DNA of 64,000 nt, from contig CM043946.1 of the NCBI GenBank assembly GCA_014529385.2, forward strand, positions 21,508,577 through 21,572,576, written 5' to 3'. The DNA is from Adiantum capillus-veneris (lineage: Eukaryota > Streptophyta > Polypodiopsida > Polypodiales > Pteridaceae). Numbering within the stretch: the stretch's first letter is position 1; the number at the start of each line of letters is the position of its first letter. Below the pieces are notes generated by a model. It ran no database searches, was not told the origin of the DNA, and saw only the letters and a program-made list of their open reading frames with translations. Shown piece by piece: positions 22,084-30,860 of this stretch. The translations under genes and the position numbers were made by a program.

Positions 22084-23665
22084 ACCTTCTTTCTTTTGAC
22101 TGAAACCCAGGAGGTGGAGGTTGTACCGGCCTCACCACTCCATGTGTTTCTCTCACATTTTGTTGCTCCGAAGGGTAGTACCCACTTTGGTTGCTATACC
22201 ACATTGTAGCTGGTACTGGCGTTGGTTTATTTGTTGCTTCCATCATTGGCATGTATCTCATGTTTACCTGCATTCTAGCACTTGGCAGCGGCGGTTGTTG
22301 TCCTAAGACAAGCTGTGGCCTTAAAACTCCTACTGGTCCTGGCGCATTCCCCGTAATGTATCTAGGTGGAGTAGGTGCTTCTGGAACAGGTTGTACATAC
22401 CTCTCCCTAGCATTTTCCATGCTATAATAGCACTCTTCCCCCGTATGGCTCGTCCATTTTATCTCAATTTCACACCACTTCGGCTCTCCCGAATCAGACC
22501 TTACAAGAGGAATCAACCTCTTGACCAAGTCGTCGATAAGCTTTTCTTGATCAATAGGTGCCGTTGGCTTGGCAATGGACTCACTTATCTGTGAAACACT
22601 TTTCTGAGAGGATGTGTCATCTCCTTGACTCTTTAAGTCCTTTTCTTTGTATGCCTCACAGTTATCCACTAGATAAAGAGCTTCTTTGATCAACTCGTTT
22701 AGCGTCATCCTCCTCATCATATGCAGATCCTTCTGAAGGCCCTCATCTCTCATTCCCTGGATAAAGATCAACATCAGTCGTGCTTGCGTAGGTAATTCCG
22801 CTCTCGGACAAAGCTTAACATATCTCTTGAGCCGTAATGATGCTTTGCGTACTGATTCATTCTCTTTCTGTTTGAATCTATGGATTTGCGAGACCATGTT
22901 GTGAGCAATGCCTTTTGGCGAGAATTCTTCAATAAACTCCTCAAACAGCTCATCTAGGGTCTCAAAATCCCATATTTCCACCGAGTCGAACCATGTAGCT
23001 GCATCATCTTCTAGAGTCAATCCAAATCCCGCAAACTGTGTCGCAAAATTTGAAACTTCCTCTGCTCTAATCACTCTTATAAAAGCCGTTACGTGATCTC
23101 TCGGATCTTTATCTCCGGAGTATTTTCTATTTACCCATTTTTGGACTTGGGATGGTCTAACTCGTCGATTGTCTACAAGTCTAACCAGAGACTCTCCCAA
23201 TCCTTCTCTCGTTATCGCTCTTGAAGGGAATCCTGGTGGCTCTGTTCTTGGAACTCCTATAGGAATTCTCGTGTTTGGTGGAGGCATTTGTGGTCCTTCA
23301 TTGAACAAATATCCACCTCTTTCTAGTACAGTCTGTGGATTTGTGCTTTCTACAACTCTGTATTCTCGTCCATACTTGTCGACAACTATAGATCTCCATT
23401 GACAGTCGACTCCATATGTGTAAACATATAAGAGCTTGTAATCTGTTATCTCTTCTAGGTATGGATCTGAGCACCTATAAAGATTGACCTCATTGTCGTC
23501 AATGTATCTATATAGTCCTTCACTCTCATGATCAATCATCCAAACCCTCTCAACAAGATGGGTCTTTATCAATTGCAAGTTTGGAAGATCCATTGTGGGA
23601 GGATATTCCTCTATCGTCGGGATCTCCAAGCTTGTGTAAGCTGCATTTGAATCTAGGGTAGACAT
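22019..23665 (-). CDS. G2 Gag (Retrotrans_gag type), 548 codons
   Basis: The frame opens MSTLDSNAAYTSLEIPTIEE and is intact for 548 codons. Residues 1-110 form an N-terminal region shared with G1 (YVYTYG and VDKYGREYRVVE against FTYMDTQG and VDKYGSEYKLVD). The capsid-like Retrotrans_gag domain lies about residues 180-320, with AATWFDSVEIWDFETLDELF, IHRFKQKENESVRKASLRLK and LMLIFIQGMRDEGLQKDL. A proline-rich section follows. The final residues run past the point where the nucleocapsid frame takes over, so either a mutation or programmed frameshifting joins them. Expected role: virus-like particle assembly in the cytoplasm. It is the best-preserved protein of this family here. Confidence 0.85.
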   Translation of the reverse strand: MSTLDSNAAYTSLEIPTIEEYPPTMDLPNLQLIKTHLVERVWMIDHESEGLYRYIDDNEVNLYRCSDPYLEEITDYKLLYVYTYGVDCQWRSIVVDKYGREYRVVESTNPQTVLERGGYLFNEGPQMPPPNTRIPIGVPRTEPPGFPSRAITREGLGESLVRLVDNRRVRPSQVQKWVNRKYSGDKDPRDHVTAFIRVIRAEEVSNFATQFAGFGLTLEDDAATWFDSVEIWDFETLDELFEEFIEEFSPKGIAHNMVSQIHRFKQKENESVRKASLRLKRYVKLCPRAELPTQARLMLIFIQGMRDEGLQKDLHMMRRMTLNELIKEALYLVDNCEAYKEKDLKSQGDDTSSQKSVSQISESIAKPTAPIDQEKLIDDLVKRLIPLVRSDSGEPKWCEIEIKWTSHTGEECYYSMENARERYVQPVPEAPTPPRYITGNAPGPVGVLRPQLVLGQQPPLPSARMQVNMRYMPMMEATNKPTPVPATMWYSNQSGYYPSEQQNVRETHGVVRPVQPPPPGFQSKERRYEMDKKTLRFIANSGLSRSCL

Positions 23666-26050
23666 GATTTCTGGGCTTCAAAGATTTGGCTTGGTTCAAG
23701 TAGACTTAGTCCACTGTGTTCAAGTGCTTTGGTTAGGGAAAAATCAAAACTATGTCCAAAACCGCAACCGTTTCGTCACAATTCTCGCAAATTGTCTCTT
23801 TTAGACACCCCTAACTTGCGGATGAATTTTGAGGCCTTAAACGATGTTTTTTTCAAAGTTGAACTAAATGGTTGCCATTGGCTTACATTTAGTTCAAGTT
23901 TTGCTCTAAGATCTGTTGAGCCGCTCTCAGGCTACGTTTTGATATAAAAACTTTTCCGATCCGATACCGTTTATGAAAGTTATGGCCAAAACAATGAAAT
24001 GCACTTTAGACTGGTCAAAATGAGTCCAAATTCAATTTTAAAAGAAGATTTGGGATCTCTGTGACACTGTGAACACTTCTGTATGGTCAAAATTACAGTT
24101 GGACCGTAAAACTGGCCTAGAGACATCCTACACGTAGTATGTTTATATGCTCAGAATTTAACAAAATTTGGTCCAGAGATTCCCTTTGAGTCCAGCAACA
24201 CAATGGTATGCTCAGAATTTCATTTGGACCTAAAAATGGCCTTGAGACATCCTACGCGTAGGATGCGTTTTTGCTCAGAATGACTTGAAATTTTCACCCC
24301 AGCTTCTCCTTGATGTGCTGATCACAGTGGTGTGCTCATAAGTTGGTTTGAAGTCCTAAATCAAGCTGAAGACATCCTACGCGTAGGATGTCTTTTTGCT
24401 CTGTTTCAGCTCAAACTTGCACTGTAGATTCCCCTTGATGTGCTAAACTCACAACTATTTTTAGTTTTTGATTCTGACACCTATAGGTTGGTCAAATGAT
24501 CAAGAATCTGTTCCAAAAGCCTGATGTCTGTTCTGATGAATTCCTGAGTCAAATCAACTCCACTAAATTTGTCTAGGAGGCTTGCCTAAGGCTATACAAT
24601 AGCATGGTATGGTCACAGGAGAATTTTGGTCTCAGAATCATGCAATAGATATCCTATGCGTAGGATGTCTTTTTGCTCAGAATTGCCCCAAATTTGAACC
24701 GCAAACTCTCCTTAAGGTGCCAATCACTGTGGTATGCTCAAAATTAAGTTTGGAGTGAAAAATCACACATATGACATCCTACGTGTAGGATGTCTTTTTG
24801 GCCTGTTTGACCCCAGACTTGACCCAAAGCTTCCCCTTGATGTCAGCAACCCAGTGGTATGCTCAGATTTGAGTTTGGATGTCAAAAGACCCCAAAACTA
24901 GCTATTCTTGCCCTTTTCAGTCAAAAATGCTAAAGTCTGTTCAATCTTCCTTTCACTGACCCAAATGAGATGAAATTTATCACATGCACTCAATACAACA
25001 TTTAGAACATGCCTTTGGAGTCATCCTATGGTTTGGTCTCAAAAATTATGCCTTGGCACAGTTTGGATAGGATGTCTGGCAATTTTCGTCTTTTGGTCTT
25101 GATTTGTCAAAATTTGGTCAAATTTCCACTTTCCAGGTGAAAATAGGGTAAAGCCTACCTTCTAAACACACTAGTCAACTCAGAATTTCAAAATTTTCAC
25201 CAGATCACCCTGTAGACATCCTACGCGTAGTATGTCTTCTGCTGATTTTTTGAGATTGAAGTGTCCCTGATGCTTCCTAATGCTCTCAGAAAGTGCAAGT
25301 ATGCTTTACAATTGCAAAAACATGCAAAAATCACTCAATTAAGCCTTTGCTGAAATTTACGTTTTCTGACTCTACCTTTTGGCTTTTGGTCAACAAAAAT
25401 AGGGAAAATCACCCAAGTCAATATGTTACTAGGGTAAAACCTAGCCTCTGAATCCACTACTGCAGTCAGAAATTTCAAATTTGGTCTCCAGAACCCCCTT
25501 GAGACATCCTACGCGTAGGATGTCTATGTTTACAGAATTGCAGGTTTTCTTCACAGAACCCTTGCAAATGCTCTTTTATATGCACAGCATCAGTCAGTCA
25601 TGCACAAATATCCACAAAAGCTTGTTTAATGCATTTTTACCCTCAAAAGCACACTTTTTCGTGATTTCAAATGCAATCAAGCACTTTAGCAAATAATTCA
25701 ATGCTGAATAGCTCTAGATCAGAATCGGATCACTTACCTAAAGCTACTCCTACAAATCATATGGGGTTTTGCATCTATGAGTAGAAAAACGCTTCACTGC
25801 CACACACGGACTAGTAAATGCTTTTATCACCTCACAAATCACTCGACCACCAACAACTACTCTAATCCACAGATCCTAACTAAACCTATCTAGTCTTGCA
25901 GACCCTCGGCAAGACACACGCTTCCTGGCTATCCACTTGATCACGGAATATCCTCTTCCGGATCCACTTAAGAAAAACGCTTTCTTTAGCCAAAACTAAA
26001 TCAAGCAACCATCACACGAGTGTTAGTAGGAAACCTACTTAGGTCCTTGT
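23666..26050 (-). repeat. G2 leader B with palindrome array
   Basis: The 2.4-kb untranslated leader lies between the primer site and gag. Palindromes of type CATCCTACGCGTAGGATG lie at 24124, 24248, 24373, 24650, 24775, 25217 and 25505 (start positions of 18-mers). Several are perfect 18-bp palindromes. Spacings are 124, 125, 277, 125, 442 and 288, suggesting a ~280-bp unit with ~125-bp subunits. Inter-palindrome text is also repeated (ggtatgctcagaat, ccccttgatgtgct). Inverted relative to leader A, the outer part (25480-25775) matches window positions 1-290. Confidence 0.85.
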
Positions 26051-26069
26051 GTCCCTGGCAGCGGCGCCA
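26051..26069 (-). other. G2 primer-binding site, tRNA-Asp type
   Basis: Minus strand TGGCGCCGCTGCCAGGGAC, one base inside the 5' LTR. TGGCGCCGTTGCCGGGGA-like sites pairing with tRNA-Asp are typical of plant Tat/Athila-side gypsy elements. Confidence 0.85.
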
Positions 26070-26070
26070 A

Positions 26071-27028
26071 TGTTGGACGGGAGCGACTCACACACCCATG
26101 AAGTGCATGCAAACACTACCTAGATCAACATAATGTCAATCGAGGACACAGATGACACGATAAGCACACGGAGGAAATCTCTTTAGCTTGTTAGGCTGAG
26201 ATCATCCTACACATACAACACTCAGGAAGGCCAACTAAACCACAATCAAGAACCTCACTGCTCTCAACTACACCATCTAGCCACATACACACATACGGAA
26301 GGTAACTCACCAAATCATGCCAGATTCGTACGAAACTTAAGGAACACCATCCCCTCACTAGGATACACCTGTCCCTACGCTTCTACACTCAAAACCCTCA
26401 CTCAAAACCCATCTGCGGAAAACGCGTAGGATGACAGAGCAGAATTTTGAAAGTGCCCGAAACTGAAATTGATGAGTACCTATGCGTAGCTTATGTCGCC
26501 ACGATTCTATAGACTACTAGCACGCAGAAAACAGACATCGTTTGATACACTTACGGCCAGAAATAGCTCGTAGATGCGTCGGCGTGTTCGCTTCGTCTTG
26601 CGTGGAATGCTTGGCGTTGTCGCGTAGCTCTCCTCGAGCCTACAACAATGGTGCAGTCGGATCTCCAATTTGTTGAGCGAGCCGGGCGTAGCGAGAGGAT
26701 GAAGCTCACGATCGCTCTCTTTCTCTCTCACACACAGTAGACGGCAACGCTAAAGTTTGATTATGATTAAAAAGTCTTCTTACAAAATGACCTAGGTACC
26801 TTATATACTAAGGCTACCTTAGGTTTAACCAAAAATGGGGTTGAAAGGGTCAAATGGATTTGTATTTACAATCTGGAAGTGCCATTGCACCCCGGCTTCT
26901 GAAACTAGAATAACTACTCATTACAAATGACGTTTATAGCCATAATCCGCAGCATTTCATAACTCGCAAAAGATAAGACTTTGGTACGAAACTTGAGTTA
27001 TGTTGTGTTGTTGACCCAGCGGTCAACA
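26071..27028 (-). repeat. G2 5' LTR (right)
   Basis: Promoter LTR in element orientation. A minus-strand TATA-like box (TAGTATATAA) lies at 26810-26801. The LTR ends TGTTGA...CCAACA on the minus strand. It is followed outward by cttgg, the target duplication. Confidence 0.95.
26507..26731 (-). other. 74-codon upstream ORF within G2 LTR
   Basis: The ATG lies about 70 bases downstream of the TATA-like box, so the ORF would be within the 5' end of the transcript. It begins MREKESDRELHPLA, and the same ORF persists in the other LTR (16536-16760) with only a handful of residue changes. It has many Arg/Ser/Leu residues and no known domain. It may be an upstream ORF that tunes Gag translation, or simply unselected; conservation between sister LTRs of one insertion is expected anyway. 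Confidence 0.4.
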
Positions 27029-27625
27029 CTTGGAGAGTCAGTTCATGCAGCTTCCGCGGAAGCCACATTTGGATGGAGTACGACGCACACTTCGGTATGT
27101 GCAAGGGACTCTTGACTACGCATTGTTCTATGCAGCAGATGTGCCATTAGCATTGTATGGGTATACAGATGCAGATTGGGCAGGTAGCATTGTTGATAGG
27201 AGATCTACGAGTGGCTTCATGTTCTCTTTTGGGAGTGCTGCTATTACTTGGAGCAGCAAAAAGCAGCCTACGGTTGCTTTATCGAGCACGGAGGCCGAGT
27301 ACAGAGGTGCAGCAGTTGCACGAGGTAGCTTGGCTACGCACATTACTTGAGGACTTGGGAGTGCAGGTGGACCAGTAGATTGTCATCCATTGTGACAACC
27401 TCAGCAGCATGCAGTTGGCTAGGAACCCAGTGTTCCATGCCAGGACCAAGCACATAGAGGTCCATTACCACTACGTTCCAGAGCGAGTGTTGGCAGGCGA
27501 CATCGACTTGGTCTACGTCAGCACAGAGGAGCAGATAGCGGATATCTTTACCAAGGACCTCAGAGCTGAGAAGCTTCGACATTTCTGGACTATGCTTGGA
27601 CTCTGCGACAGAGCTCGAGGGGGAG
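27029..27625 (+). pseudogene. Copia A RNase H, after the G2 insertion
   Basis: Continues copia A from the G2 junction. RNase H landmarks are YTDADWAGS (first catalytic Asp region), STSGFMFSFGSAAITWSSKK, LSSTEAEYRG, HCDNLSSMQLARNPVFHART and KHIEVHYHYVPERV. A frameshift occurs near 27325-27345 and a TAG interrupts at about 27376-27378. The purine tract (gagctcgagggggag, 27611-27625) precedes the right LTR. Confidence 0.85.
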
Positions 27626-27941
27626 TGTTGAGATGTCGAGCTCTACATCTTGAGCTGGCATCCACTACGGGTCTTGGCCGCTTATGGCATTTACTCACTG
27701 ACGCGTTAGGTGACCGACACGGAGGATCTCTGCGAGTGATTCTACAGCTGGACTACACTTATAGTGCCAGCCTAGTACGCTTCTAGCGAGTTCACACTTA
27801 GTGACCACATATGTGCTACTTTTCAGTTTTAGAACTTAGTCATTTTGTACTCTCTTTTCTGTGTGAAGAAGAAGAAGCTTTCCATCTCTGTGTGCTTTTG
27901 TGCTTGTCTTGTGTAGCTCTCTTGCATCCTCTTTCTTTACA
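27626..27941 (+). repeat. Copia A 3' LTR
   Basis: 316 bp, TGTTGAGATGTC to TTTACA. It is followed by atcct, the target duplication that also precedes 12729. The first ~230 bp match the left LTR with scattered substitutions. Confidence 0.9.
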
Positions 27942-27983
27942 ATCCTGTAGGTATCTCTAGGCTTACGTGATATAAAGACGTTT

Positions 27984-28451
27984 TCACCAATGCTTGTCTC
28001 TCATGTGGTTCAGTTGGTTGAGTGTAGTTGACTACTACTCTACTATCATTCAAAAGATGTGGTTTTTGTCCTAGCATATATTGCAGTCTCTCAATGCCTG
28101 GCACAATCCTATTTTGACCCATTGGAAATCTTGGAGGTGTCAATTGATGCCTTGCTTGAGGTCCGTACATGGTTCTGGTTATAACAGCACTCACTCATCT
28201 CGTGGATTGGTCAAATATGTTGTCACCAATGCTTGGATCTCATGTGGTTCAGCTTATTGAGTGTAGTTGACTACTACTCTACTATCATTCAAAAGATGTG
28301 GTTTTTGTCCTAGCATATATTGCCGTCTCTCAATGCCTGGCACAATCCTATTTTGACCCATTGGAAATCTTGGAGGTGGCAATTGATGCCTTGCTTGAGG
28401 TCCGTACATGGTTTTGGTTATAATAGCACTCACTCATCTCGTGGATTGGTC
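27984..28451. repeat. Tandem duplication, 239-bp unit
   Basis: Copies begin tcaccaatgct at 27984 and 28223 and end with cgtggattggtc at 28212 and 28451. They differ at only a few positions, so the duplication is younger than most of the decay of G1. It copies the proline-rich part of gag and is not a multiple of three. Confidence 0.85.
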
Positions 28452-28878
28452 CATTTATGCTCTATGGCACATCATTTGTATTCTGTGTTGACTAATGTTG
28501 GTTTCGGATATCTATTACATGAGTAGGATGGTCTCTCCCATACCTATCACACTTTGTCATTTGTGTCTGTCTCATGTTTATGTTTTGTCCAGAGTCTAGG
28601 ATCGATTGTCATGCTACTTCTTCTCCTAGCTCATCTAGATTGGGCATTGGTTGAGGTTGAGCAACTTGTATCATGTTGGTTTCACTAGAATACGAGGAGA
28701 TATTGCTTGTCATAGTTTTTGCATCCTTTGTAGTCTCACCATAAGCTTTACAATTGTCCACAAGGTACAAAATTTTGTGACTTACTCAAAGGTGGTACAT
28801 CGTTTTAAGTGTAGATCTTTTTTGAGAGTTCCATTTTTTCAGTAAAGATAACTGACAATATTTCCTCTTGCAGTAACT

Positions 28879-29245
28879 CTTGTGTGGGACATCTATCAAG
28901 GTATTGTTTGAATCAAAGAATTGCTTCCTTCACATATTCCTTGTCCTTTTTCTTGAAAGCATAGATCTGTGACACTGTATTGTGCTTGATCCCCCTACTA
29001 GAGAGCTCCTTTGAAAATTCTTACATGAGTTGTTTAACATTTGAAAAAGCCTCTTTGTTCACTTGTGTGGGACATCTCTCAAGGTATTGTTTGAATCAAA
29101 GAACTGCTTCCTTCACATTTTCATTGTCCTTTTTCTTGAAAGCATAGATTTGTGACACTGTATTGTGCTTGATCCCCCTACTAGAGAACTCGTTTGAAAT
29201 TCTTACAGGAGTTCTTTAAAATTTGAAAAAGCCTCTTTGTTCAAT
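28879..29245. repeat. Tandem duplication, 183-bp unit, in the gag capsid region
   Basis: Copies begin cttgtgtgggacatct at 28879 and 29062. 183 bp equals 61 codons, so at formation it would have kept frame. The minus strand reads the helical segment of the Retrotrans_gag domain (RGIKHNTVSQIYAFKKKD-like). Confidence 0.8.
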
Positions 29246-30297
29246 TGTTGGACCAAGTCAATGCTATCCCTTCCAAGGTTAAACCAAATCCCTCATATTG
29301 TGTATGAAAATCCGATACTTGTTTAGTCCTTAAACACTTGTTTAAATAGTGACACATGTGTGTATGGATCCCCTAACCCATTTGTACTTTGTCTTGAAAC
29401 ATTTGGCCACTTGAAATGGTCTCATTTTCCATGGTTCAGTCACCAATCTAACCAATTTGGGGTCTCTTGCAAAGACATCTCTTGCTCTCTCTTCTCGCCT
29501 TGGAGAAATTTTGGTGGAATCCACTTTGATATATGCTCTGGCATCATCTTTGGAAATCTATGTCCAAATTGTGGTCCTAATGACCCCATAACTTTAGTCT
29601 CTAAAACATGAGTATATTCAAAAGACTTGCTAAATCCCGTTCTTCCCATAGATTGAGTCTCAACTCCTTGTGGTTTGGTCTCAAAGATCTCTGGTGCACT
29701 CACACTCGACTGAAAGTACATTGAGATTGGAGTACCTTTGTATGTATATCTTTTTAGGTCAATTGGATCAACGAGTTTGTACTCTGATCCATACTTATCT
29801 ACCATCAAAACTTGCACTCCTTGGGTATCCATATACGTGAATGCATAGAGGTCCTTATGGTCTATCAGCTCTCTAGCATTGGATTCTACACACTTGTAGA
29901 AGTTATGTTGATCCCCATTTGTAAACCTATACAAGACCTCATACACATAATCCTTTATAACTTTCATGGATTCATTGGTTGTTTTGATGATTCTTATGCT
30001 GGGTTTGTTGATCAGTGGTGGATGATTCTCCTCTAGGTCTTCATCAATTTTTGCTCTCGTATATTCAAGCACACGCATTTGAGTTGAGGTGAATAATGTC
30101 TAGTGTGGTTCTCAATGAATTTTATAATCATGTGGAAAGGGTCCATGAGCCATGCCTTGAGGTGTGGTGTTGTATGTTTGATACGTCTCCATGTTTTGTC
30201 TCAATCCCACTATGAAAGGTGTTGCAACATTTCTTGCGGTTTGTATATCTTTAAGTCAGGTAGAAAAACTTGGTAGTGGATGATTTGTCATGGTTAA

Positions 30298-30523
30298 TGT
30301 TACTATATACATGTGGTAGTGATGTGTGTGAACACACTAGGACTGTCGGGGCATTTTTCCCTCTTTATGAGGTTTTCCCCCCCGAGCATTGTATATATGC
30401 CCATCACTCTAGGGCTATCTATCTTTCCATTGCATACTTAGTAACACACTCTCTATTGTGTTCCTTGAGCTTCCTTTGTCTTCTCCAAGCTGTGTGCATT
30501 TCTCTGCAACCCTAATTCCAACA
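30298..30523 (+). repeat. Copia B 5' LTR
   Basis: 226 bp, TGTTACTATA to TTCCAACA, matching the copia C LTR with a dozen or so changes by eye. Confidence 0.92.
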
Positions 30524-30860
30524 ATTGGTATCAGAGCAGGTTACGTCCTCCCGAGATTAGTCGCCAGCTGCTCCAGGACATTCCTGCTCACTTTCTCCGA
30601 TTACAGTGAGGTTTGGCGAGCGTTCGCAGGTCGACAAATAATTCGGGCTCAGATTTTTGATTCGGGCTCATTTCGGCCTCCGTTTCCACAACAGGCAGGT
30701 TTGCACAGGCAATTTCGTCATTTTGTGCAGAATTTCAGTCAGTGCCGTTTCCTGCATAATAGGTGCCTTACAGTCTTCCACGGTTTGTGCTACATAACAC
30801 GTGTTGTTCCTCCATTTCTCCTATTTTCGGGCAGTTTTCACATCAAGTGCAACATTTACC

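Larger units (their letters stand above)
16100..27028 (-). mobile_element. G2: 10.9-kb gag-protease LTR element without reverse transcriptase
   Basis: Terminal repeats of 957 bp (16100-17056) and 958 bp (26071-27028) begin TGTTGG and end CAACA on the plus strand; the target duplication is cttgg. On the minus strand the order is 5' LTR, primer site at 26069-26051 (TGGCGCCGCTGCCAGGGAC, the tRNA-Asp type used by plant gypsy lineages), leader B, gag, nucleocapsid, linker, protease, W-I-P-K tail, 3' region, purine tract and 3' LTR. No frame on either strand of the 2.5 kb after the protease resembles reverse transcriptase, RNase H or integrase. This fits the plant TR-GAG type of non-autonomous element. 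The LTRs differ at about seven sites in their first 230 bp. Confidence 0.9.
12729..27941 (+). mobile_element. Copia A: Ty1/copia element split by G2
   Basis: The element is bounded by the 5-bp target duplication atcct (12724-12728 and 27942-27946), with TG...CA ends. The left LTR begins at 12729, the right LTR is 27626-27941. Internal order gag, GAG-pre-integrase, integrase, reverse transcriptase, RNase H identifies Ty1/copia. G2 (16100-27028) sits inside the reverse transcriptase/RNase H junction, flanked by its own duplication. The 5' end has lost the distal LTR part and the primer site, and the gag-protease junction is deleted, so this copy is not autonomous. Confidence 0.9.
27947..30078 (-). 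pseudogene. G1 gag, decayed and internally duplicated
   Basis: The best-preserved part is 30078-29440. It aligns with the N-terminus of G2 Gag (VYEVLYRF, NFYKCVESNARELIDHKDLY, VDKYGSEYKLVDPIDLKRY) and goes on to the pre-capsid region. The capsid domain (about 28860-29250) is closed by stops but readable in pieces. The proline-rich C-part (28194-27937: QARHQLTPPRFPMGQNRIVP) aligns with PPRYITGNAPGPVG of G2. Two tandem duplications, of 183 and 239 bp, lie within it. Nothing here could make a full protein. Confidence 0.75.

Noticed and set aside
24124-25522. CRISPR-like array
   Set aside because: Regular palindromes invite the idea, but spacing is 125-440 bp, the spacers are homologous to each other, and the context is a plant LTR element.
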